A stretch of DNA of 23,413 bases from a virus. A program made the position numbers and the translations under genes. How positions within the stretch are numbered: the stretch's first letter is position 1; each line of letters starts with the position of its first letter. A model generated the notes under the pieces. The model saw only the letters and a list, made by a program, of their open reading frames with translations. It made no database searches and had not been told where the DNA came from. The stretch is from the IMG/VR virus record IMGVR_UViG_3300046465_000082, positions 1 to 23,413 of that record. One strand, given 5' to 3'. Of the stretch, positions 1 through 5,359 are shown piece by piece.

Positions 1-376
1 CTACAAATCAGATTTAGAAATATTAATGCGTGAGTTTCCAGACGCTGTTGTTATCGATAATGACAACTCTGTACTGGATAAATGGAATGCAGGTGAGATA
101 CCTATCTTACTCGCGCATCCCGCGTCAGCCGGTCATGGCCTAAATCTCCAGAAAGGTGGCAGTCTCATTGTCTGGTATGGACTGTCATGGAGTCTTGAAC
201 TATATCAACAATTTAATGCAAGGCTTCATCGGCAGGGTCAAACCAAGCCCGTAAGAATTTTACATGTTTTGGCAGAGAACACGGCAGACGATGCTGTGCT
301 TTCAGCGTTGCTGTCAAAAACAGAAACGCAAGACACGCTACTTGATGTTGTTGAATCCTTGAGAAAGAAAAACTAA
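1..376 (+). CDS. SNF2-family DNA helicase, C-terminal part (5' end outside window)
   Basis: The reading frame is open from the left edge (frame beginning at position 2, residues YKSDLEIL) to TAA at 374-376, so only the last ~125 residues are present. They match the end of the second RecA-like lobe of SNF2/SWI2 helicases: an ASAGHGLNLQ stretch (motif V) and QQFNARLHRQGQ (motif VI, carrying the arginine finger), then a short tail after TADDAVLSAL. Phage proteins of this type are DNA-dependent ATPases of the replication/recombination module; this one acts on phage DNA in the cytoplasm, but its exact task cannot be told from the C-terminus. The next gene begins 11 nt downstream, so it is probably the leading gene of the same operon. 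Family call is confident; specific function is not. Confidence 0.85.
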   Translation, partial: YKSDLEILMREFPDAVVIDNDNSVLDKWNAGEIPILLAHPASAGHGLNLQKGGSLIVWYGLSWSLELYQQFNARLHRQGQTKPVRILHVLAENTADDAVLSALLSKTETQDTLLDVVESLRKKN

Positions 377-387
377 CAGGGTATAAA

Positions 388-1113
388 GTGAATCTACAAC
401 ACAAAGTGGTAAGCCCTAAAATGACGACTTTCGCTCAACGTCTGCAAATGGCGTGTTCCGAACATCCTGACATCCCTGATTACGGCAAAGGGTTACAGAC
501 TGAGATAGCCAAGCAAATGAAGGTCAGCCAAGAGGCTGTACGCAAATGGCTTTCGGGAGAATCTACACCAAGGCAACCCGCAATGATCCGCTTGGCAAAA
601 ATGCTTGGCGTTGAGTATGTGTGGCTTGCGCTTGGAACTTCTGAAACAGAGTTCGCTCATCTAAAACAAATATCAGCCCGACACGATGGTGCTGTACACG
701 CGCTGATATCATTTTTAATTTTACGAGGCTACAACGTAGCTTTTTCAAACGATGATACAGACCGCGCTGACGTCCACGCCATCGGTCACGGTGTGCAGAG
801 AAATCTCGCACTGTGTTTGACTGAGTATATTGGTGATTGGACATGCAATGTGGTCACGCCAATGCCCGATGACAGCATAAGCCTCATAGCCGCGATTCCG
901 CTACATGAAACTCATGATGAACTAGAGGAAAACTATCCAGATTTAGTTTGTTCTTTGGTCTACGACTTCCTCTGGATCAATTCCGACATGCTGAAAAAAC
1001 ACGGTCAGCGTAGCGGAGCGAATTGGACGTTACCAATAACCTACGATTTGGAGAAACATTATTGGGTGGTCAACGGAAAAGAGATTCCCTTATTTTTGGA
1101 GAGGTACGAATGA
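388..1113 (+). CDS. XRE-type helix-turn-helix transcriptional regulator with unknown C-terminal domain
   Basis: A 241-residue protein. Residues ~13-85 form an XRE/Cro-CI-like DNA-binding domain: LQTEIAKQMKVSQEAVRKWL is the helix-turn-helix, followed by SGESTPR and a typical LAKMLGV helix. The remaining ~150 residues contain no recognisable LexA/S24 peptidase signature, so it is not an ordinary RecA-cleavable CI repressor; I do not recognise this domain. I chose the GTG at 388 because CAGGG lies 6 nt upstream. An ATG at 421 (MTTFAQRL) is a credible alternative that loses 11 residues and starts like many XRE proteins, but has no clear ribosome site. The stop overlaps the next start (ATGA), implying coupling to the small DNA-binding protein. 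Likely controls phage gene expression or lysogeny; inference only. Confidence 0.8.
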   Translation: MNLQHKVVSPKMTTFAQRLQMACSEHPDIPDYGKGLQTEIAKQMKVSQEAVRKWLSGESTPRQPAMIRLAKMLGVEYVWLALGTSETEFAHLKQISARHDGAVHALISFLILRGYNVAFSNDDTDRADVHAIGHGVQRNLALCLTEYIGDWTCNVVTPMPDDSISLIAAIPLHETHDELEENYPDLVCSLVYDFLWINSDMLKKHGQRSGANWTLPITYDLEKHYWVVNGKEIPLFLERYE

Positions 1114-1319
1114 TCGAAAAACCATATTACACAATGCCAGAACTAGCAGAGTTGATGAGTATGTCCCTCAAAGGCTTACACAACGCTCTGCATCACGAAT
1201 CATTCCCAATACCAACCTACAAGCTAGGTAAGTTTAGAGTGGCTGATAAAGAAGTTGTCAGCTATTACTTTGAACAGAAACGGGCTGAAGGAATGTCAGA
1301 ATTTACAACCAGAAAGTGA
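1110..1319 (+). CDS. Small AlpA/excisionase-like DNA-binding protein
   Basis: A 69-residue protein starting MIEKPYYTMPELAEL. The start is set by ATGA overlap with the upstream regulator and by a strong GGAGAGG ribosome site (1098-1104) 5 nt before the ATG. The pattern YTMPELAELMSMSLKGLHNALH...FPIPTYKLGKFRVADKEVVSYYFEQK is that of MerR-like winged-helix proteins of the AlpA/Xis group: a helix-turn-helix, a wing with K-x-G-[KR]-x-R-V, and a final helix. Such proteins direct excision by bending attachment-site DNA or regulate int transcription. With an integrase 0.3 kb away, a role as excisionase or directionality factor is plausible but not proven. It could equally be a simple transcription regulator. 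Confidence 0.7.
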   Translation: MIEKPYYTMPELAELMSMSLKGLHNALHHESFPIPTYKLGKFRVADKEVVSYYFEQKRAEGMSEFTTRK

Positions 1320-1328
1320 GGATACAAC

Positions 1329-1634
1329 ATGAGTAACGAAGCTGAATGGATAAAACTAAGGGAAGATTTCCCTGCAATAGAACCAAGTGGGAAGGATGAT
1401 GTGAACCACCCCGCTCACTACAATCACGGTGAGATCGAATGCATCACATACCTTCGAGACAATCTAGGGGACGGGTTTGAATATTACCTCGAAGGTAACA
1501 TCAAGAAGTACCTCCACAGGTGGAGATACAAAAGCGACAGCAGAGCAAAGCAGATTGAGGATTTGCGTAAGGCCGCTTGGTATCTAGGTGAGTTGCTTAA
1601 CTCTCAGGTTTTCGACAAAGAATCCAAAACCTGA
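1329..1634 (+). CDS. DUF3310 family phage protein
   Basis: A 101-residue protein whose residues ~24-95 carry the DUF3310 hallmarks: VNHPAHY near the start of the domain, GEIECITYL, then EGNIKKYLHRW and EDLRKAAWYLGEL. The family is very common in phage early regions (sometimes annotated as nucleotide-kinase-like) but its biochemical function is not established. The ribosome site GAGG (1318-1321) overlaps the stop of the preceding gene and sits 7 nt before the ATG, so it is the last member of the early operon. Its final ~10 codons overlap the 3' end of the convergent integrase by 31 bp, and its stop lies in an inverted repeat. Family call is secure. Confidence 0.9.
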   Translation: MSNEAEWIKLREDFPAIEPSGKDDVNHPAHYNHGEIECITYLRDNLGDGFEYYLEGNIKKYLHRWRYKSDSRAKQIEDLRKAAWYLGELLNSQVFDKESKT

Positions 1635-2590
1635 ACAGCACTCCTGTGCGTGTAGCGTTTGAGCATGTTCATGTCTTGATGACCGCTGAACAGGCTCACC
1701 GCTGACATATCTAACCCGCGCTCAAACAGGCGGGTACACCCCTCATGGCGCAAGTCGTGCCATCTGACATCTTCTATACCCGCCTTTAGTCTTGCTTTCC
1801 AAAAAGCGTGGCTGACTGATTTTCCGTTTTGAGGGAATATTTTTTCTGAAATTCTAGGTTGTTTACTAATTATTTCTTGAGCTTCTGGTAAGAGCGGCAC
1901 ACGCTCATCTCGTTTTTTCTTCGGGTGTTTGCGTTGCCTAATCAAAATAGATCGGCCTTCGTCACCTAAGTCGCTCCAAAGCAAACTGAACTGCTCACCC
2001 TGACGCATAGCCGTATTCACCGCAAAGCTCATAAGGTCAGCCATTGGGAAATAATCATTGCAAGTTTCCGCAATGATTCGCATTTCTTCGTCAGATACTC
2101 TGCGATCCCTGTGATTAGATTCTGCTATGACTCCAAGCTTCTTGAGGATCTTCATCGCCTTCTTGTAATCATCCATACGAGGCTGTGCCTCCCACATAGA
2201 TTCGGCTGTATCAAACACGACACCTATGTATATGAAGTCCTGCATGACTGTAGAAGGGGCTACACCGCGCTCTATGGCGTAGTTTGTCAACGTAGGGCTG
2301 TCTAATTCATCCAGATTAAAATGCCCCAGAGAACGCCTCAGAGCCTCTAAGGTGTTACCTTTCGTCCTGCCTATCGGTTTGATGCGTCCAATCTCGTTGA
2401 TATAGCGTCTTATCAGCCCACCAAAATTGCTATCATCTTGCGTGTATCTACCAGATTGAATGTCTGATTCCGTGTCAGTCATCCAGTTTTTAGCATCGGC
2501 TTTTTTGATAAAGGTTTTTGATATGGGCTTCATACCCTTCTTGCGGATAAGGACTCTGTATTTGCCGTTACGAGCTTCAATCATTCCCAT
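1604..2590 (-). CDS. int: Tyrosine recombinase / phage integrase
   Basis: A ~328-residue site-specific recombinase that joins phage attP to a bacterial attB. Numbering from the upstream GTG at 2596: residues 5-50 are an arm-binding-like N-terminus (ARNGKYRVLIRKKG), ~55-150 the core-binding SAM-like domain, and 165-330 the catalytic domain. The catalytic set is complete: R198 in NTAMRQGEQ, a basic strand with candidate Lys at 223-228, H280-x-x-R283 in WHDLRH, H306 in SGHQD, and nucleophile Y315 in LKRYTH. Start is uncertain: GTG 2596, ATG 2590 (preferred) or ATG 2584, none with a clear ribosome site. It is transcribed opposite to the early operon and convergent with it. A promoter is visible at 2625-2652. 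Length and residues indicate an active enzyme. Confidence 0.93.
   Translation of the reverse strand: MGMIEARNGKYRVLIRKKGMKPISKTFIKKADAKNWMTDTESDIQSGRYTQDDSNFGGLIRRYINEIGRIKPIGRTKGNTLEALRRSLGHFNLDELDSPTLTNYAIERGVAPSTVMQDFIYIGVVFDTAESMWEAQPRMDDYKKAMKILKKLGVIAESNHRDRRVSDEEMRIIAETCNDYFPMADLMSFAVNTAMRQGEQFSLLWSDLGDEGRSILIRQRKHPKKKRDERVPLLPEAQEIISKQPRISEKIFPQNGKSVSHAFWKARLKAGIEDVRWHDLRHEGCTRLFERGLDMSAVSLFSGHQDMNMLKRYTHRSAVQVLDSLSKT
1605..1633. repeat. 8-bp inverted repeat spanning both stop codons of convergent genes
   Basis: CAGGTTTT (1605-1612) and AAAACCTG (1626-1633) are perfectly complementary around a 13-nt loop. The integrase stop (TCA on the plus strand, 1604-1606) lies in the left arm and the DUF3310 stop (TGA, 1632-1634) in the right arm. 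A transcript from either strand could fold this stem and slow converging polymerases, but neither side has a U-tract, so a classical bidirectional terminator is not demonstrated. The arrangement of two short arms about a spacer at the 3' end of int also resembles a recombinase core site. Confidence 0.5.
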
Positions 2591-2593
2591 TTT

Positions 2594-2797
2594 CACTGCA
2601 CCATTTGGTTCATCAACAAAAGGCAGTGTAATGAAGAATGTAGGTATATCAAGGGTTTTGGTGCAGTTTGGTTCAGCACATCATGGAGATAAGTGATTGA
2701 AAAGTAACAAATTAATCTCTGTCGCTCCCATGATGGCTTGTAGCACTTATCTTATAAATCAATGAGTTAGGAGCGATGGTGCGCTGTGGGTGCAGTG
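2594..2797. repeat. Cluster of short direct and inverted repeats upstream of int (candidate attP arms/operators)
   Basis: Repeated words in the 224-bp non-coding gap 2597-2820 and the first bases of int: GGTGCAGT occurs at 2660-2667 and 2789-2796 (plus) and at 2595-2602 (minus), extended to GGTGCAGTG at 2789-2797 and 2594-2602. TTTGGTTCA is directly repeated at 2604-2612 and 2667-2675. AGATAAGTG (2687-2695) pairs with CACTTATCT (2744-2752). CATCATGG (2679-2686) pairs with CCATGATG (2728-2735). TCGCTCC (2722-2728) pairs with GGAGCGA (2770-2776). This density in a short non-coding region next to int fits integrase/Xis arm sites or regulator operators; which is inference. Confidence 0.5.
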
Positions 2798-2820
2798 TTT
2801 TTCTATGATATACTTACGAC
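2597..2820. other. Non-coding int-proximal region
   Basis: This 224-bp gap is the only large non-coding stretch in the window. It holds the int promoter, the repeat cluster described separately, AT-rich ATAAAT/TTTTC stretches and a TATGATA box before the small ORF. No ORF on either strand seems plausible, and no tRNA-like fold was found, so it is best read as control and possible attachment-site DNA. Confidence 0.6.
2625..2652 (-). promoter_or_regulatory. Putative sigma70-type promoter of int
   Basis: Read on the minus strand: -35 TTGATA (2652-2647, 5 of 6 consensus), 16-nt spacer, -10 TACACT (2630-2625, 4 of 6). Predicted start of transcription is near 2618, about 20-30 nt before the int start. 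Copies of TTTGGTTCA lie on both sides, one just downstream of the start site and one upstream of -35, which suggests repression or loop control by a bound protein. Confidence 0.5.
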
Positions 2821-2988
2821 ATGGACAAAAGTGAACTATCAGAGAATGCGTTAGAGTGGCTTCAAGTTGTCGAGGACAGCCCCGAAGATTGGGAACCTGA
2901 CATGCTTGATCATTGCCTTGAGAGAGATGGTGTCTGCAAAGAAGACAAAGACTTTATATTAAGGAGCCACAAAGCCCTTCTTCACTAG
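2821..2988 (+). CDS. Small acidic hypothetical protein (55 aa)
   Basis: ATG at 2821 to TAG at 2986-2988 encodes 55 residues beginning MDKSELSENALEWL and rich in Asp and Glu. I do not recognise it. Amino-acid composition and helical pattern (ENALEWLQVVEDS, DMLDHCLERDG) look like a genuine small phage protein rather than a random frame. No Shine-Dalgarno is visible; instead TATGAT (2804-2809) and TATACT (2809-2814) lie directly upstream, so a nearly leaderless transcript is possible, though no good -35 is seen. It is divergent from int and its last 30 bp overlap the 3' end of the opposite-strand late operon. It might be a regulator linked to int control; function unknown. Confidence 0.5.
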   Translation: MDKSELSENALEWLQVVEDSPEDWEPDMLDHCLERDGVCKEDKDFILRSHKALLH

Positions 2989-4824
2989 CTCCTCGACAGT
3001 ACGCTCATCAAGAACTCCAATCAATCCCGTTTGCATGGTCTTGCCAACTGGGGCAGGAACCTTCGCGGCATTAACGTCATGACCTCTGCGGGTCATCTCA
3101 TCTACAAAATTTAAACCCTTCGTTCGGATAACAGGGTTCATGTCTGTTAGTACATTTACGCCCTGCCCAAATCGTCCCATGTGACTGCCCATGATGTCGG
3201 TGTTGTAGGTAGAGTGAAGCCCTGAAATCGGATCTCTATTCATGTCGAACACACCAACATTCTGCAAGTTTCCAACTCTTGGATTTATTTGATTCGGATC
3301 TACTACCATTGCTCTTGCTTGCGATAAGTTAAGAGAACCCTCACCTCTAAACTCGTCCAAAGCTTTCGCTACTGCTTTTCTGCCTGAACCCGCCTGACGC
3401 AACCATTTCTCTGCGTCAGGGCTATCTATTCCAACCCAATCAGGTTGAGGAGCCATGCTGTCTTTCATGTTTCCCGCACCTTCTCTGATTCTTTTATCTA
3501 CAAGCTTCTTGGCTTTTTTGCTCATATTGCGTTTGGCGTAAGGAACCATCAAGTCAGTAGTCATGGTTGCAAAGTCGGTTGAAGTCCCGCCCATTTGATA
3601 TGGCATAAATAAGGGTGCACCTTTTGCTCCCTCTAACTTCATTGCACCTTCCGCGTTATTCATCATGGTAGTTATCGCGCCTTTGTCTGAAGCCCAAAGG
3701 ACTCCGCGATCTACGTTTCTACCTTGACGCATGTAATCCTGACCGCCTTCCATCAACACTTTGTACTCGTCACCGTTGATAGACTCCAGAGTTTCTAACG
3801 CGCCTCTGGACGTGTCGGCCATACCTGTAACAAATGGCCTGTTAACAATTTGATCCGCAGTGACCATAGGGTTATCGACAAGATCGTCACCACCTGAATA
3901 CTCTACTTCCAAGTTGTTAACTGAATCGGGATCTCCAACCCGCTGTAAAAGATCAGTGTCTCTGTTTACTTCAGGAACACCATCTACAGCGTTCATTACA
4001 CCTTTATACCCTGCTCTGCCGAAAGGTATTGCTGAGGCCAAAGTGCCTAACGCACCAAGACCCATCCCCAAGTAATCGTCATTCTTGTATGCGTCATATG
4101 TTTCGGAGATACCCTTTGCCGCGCCAAGGAACGGAACAAAATCCATAGCCATAGAAAGGTATTCCGCATTTCTGCGATCTTTTTCTGTGCCGCCCATTTG
4201 ATCTGCAAGGGCATCTATCATTTGATTCGTCAGGCCGTTGTGCTCACCAGTTGGTGCTACAGCGGAAGGTGCTGACAGAGCAGAGTTAACAGTGGCTTCC
4301 TTTAAGCCGCCACCACCCTCAAAGCTCATAATGTTTGGGTCGTTCTTTTTGGAAGGATCAAAGTCTGCGTGAACTGAGCGAAGATCCTTTGAATCAAAAA
4401 TATTAATTTCAGGTTGCGCCCCGCCAACCTCAACGCCTGTGAAACCCTGATCCTGAAGTATGCGGTTGGTTTCAGCTTTCCACTCCTGAGAACTAAAACC
4501 CGCGCCTCTACCACCTAAATTAGCAATAGCTTGCTCACTGGCCGCATCTTTGTCTGCGGCCTTTGCTATTGGCTGTCTGGCGTATAAAGGAAGGACGTTA
4601 GCTTTCCCAGATTTTAAATTTACATATCGCTCACCCTGATTGGGAACAGGTGCGGTATAGATACCCGCGCCTAGCTTGCCGCGGCTAGAAGGCTTAAAAG
4701 ATTGAATGTCATCTGCTTCAGTCCAGTGATAAAGGACACGATCAGTATCTAAGGTTGGATCATCAACCGCACGTTGTAATCTTGCAGACCGCGTACCATT
4801 AGCGACAACGTCAAAAAGGCTCAT
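2959..4824 (-). CDS. Large late protein with N-terminal ADP-ribosyltransferase-like (polyvalent-type) domain
   Basis: A 621-residue protein, last gene of the late operon. Residues ~28-168 look like the ART domain found in phage polyvalent proteins: LYHWTEADDIQSFKPS (Y32-H33), a GAGIYTAP strand (53-59), VLPLYARQP, GFTGVEV, INIFDSKDLRS and the closing DFDPSKKNDPNIM. ARTs transfer ADP-ribose from NAD+ to a target; the usual third catalytic residue cannot be assigned with confidence. Residues ~225-275 (VPFLGAAKGISETYDAYKN...GMGLGALGTLASAIPFG) are hydrophobic, Gly/Ala-rich and resemble pre-toxin or membrane-crossing segments. The C-terminal ~300 residues are unassigned. Position after the tail nozzle and beside other long proteins suggests it is packaged and ejected with the DNA. 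ATG is 4 nt after the preceding stop. Confidence 0.7.
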   Translation of the reverse strand: MSLFDVVANGTRSARLQRAVDDPTLDTDRVLYHWTEADDIQSFKPSSRGKLGAGIYTAPVPNQGERYVNLKSGKANVLPLYARQPIAKAADKDAASEQAIANLGGRGAGFSSQEWKAETNRILQDQGFTGVEVGGAQPEINIFDSKDLRSVHADFDPSKKNDPNIMSFEGGGGLKEATVNSALSAPSAVAPTGEHNGLTNQMIDALADQMGGTEKDRRNAEYLSMAMDFVPFLGAAKGISETYDAYKNDDYLGMGLGALGTLASAIPFGRAGYKGVMNAVDGVPEVNRDTDLLQRVGDPDSVNNLEVEYSGGDDLVDNPMVTADQIVNRPFVTGMADTSRGALETLESINGDEYKVLMEGGQDYMRQGRNVDRGVLWASDKGAITTMMNNAEGAMKLEGAKGAPLFMPYQMGGTSTDFATMTTDLMVPYAKRNMSKKAKKLVDKRIREGAGNMKDSMAPQPDWVGIDSPDAEKWLRQAGSGRKAVAKALDEFRGEGSLNLSQARAMVVDPNQINPRVGNLQNVGVFDMNRDPISGLHSTYNTDIMGSHMGRFGQGVNVLTDMNPVIRTKGLNFVDEMTRRGHDVNAAKVPAPVGKTMQTGLIGVLDERTVEELVKKGFVAP

Positions 4825-4828
4825 TCAT

Positions 4829-5359
4829 TTATTCCGCTAGAGTCGTAGGATTAGCTTTGGGCGTGTAGGGAAGTTCTTGTGCAGGTTCGTAGATGAAACC
4901 TTGATCCACACCTTCTTGATTCTGCGCTGTGATTTGTTTTTCCCTTTCAGCTTGTTCGGCTTTGTTTAACTCGTCCAAGTAAAGATCTCTCTCCTCTTGG
5001 ATTATCGGAGCCATTGAGTTCGATTGAGGCAGAGGCATTAAAGGAGCTTCACCACTACCGCCTACAAGCTGACCTGCCGCGGGATTATAAATACCTGTCT
5101 TGCCAATCAGCTTTTGCATCTCTGCATTTGAATCTGTGTACGGAGCGGCCTCACCCATAAAAGAAGGTGGCGCACTTGACCCACCAAAAGCTTGATTCCA
5201 TTGCGAGTTTTCAAACGAAGAAGCCAATTTACCAAGTGGTGATTCCATAGCGGCAGTCTTCAAAGCTTGAAGACCAGTAGCCCCCATAGCGGCTTGCGAT
5301 GCTGTGGCGGCTTGCGTTGCCGCACCCGAAGCGGCTTTCATTATTGCGGCTAATAACAT
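4829..5359 (-). CDS. Hypothetical late virion-associated protein (176 aa)
   Basis: A 176-residue protein I do not recognise. The first ~35 residues are Ala/Gly/Thr-rich and moderately hydrophobic (MLLAAIMKAASGAATQAAT), which could be a membrane-active or signal-like helix. The middle is low-complexity, and residues ~125-160 form a charged helix (ERDLYLDELNKAEQAEREKQ). The start overlaps the upstream stop by one base (TAATG), so it is translationally coupled. Its place among the long genes between tail nozzle and ART protein suggests a small internal virion protein or a chaperone for one of them. Confidence 0.65.
   Translation of the reverse strand: MLLAAIMKAASGAATQAATASQAAMGATGLQALKTAAMESPLGKLASSFENSQWNQAFGGSSAPPSFMGEAAPYTDSNAEMQKLIGKTGIYNPAAGQLVGGSGEAPLMPLPQSNSMAPIIQEERDLYLDELNKAEQAEREKQITAQNQEGVDQGFIYEPAQELPYTPKANPTTLAE

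Noticed and set aside
2604-2675. tRNA T-loop-like TTTGGTTCA words as part of a tRNA gene
   Set aside because: No acceptor, D or anticodon stem can be formed around either copy, so no tRNA gene is present; a host tRNA-derived att core remains possible but unproven.
2940-3000. Possible late-operon terminator near the end of the ART gene
   Set aside because: Only a GGAGC/GCTCC pair with a long loop and a broken AT tract is seen; too weak to call.
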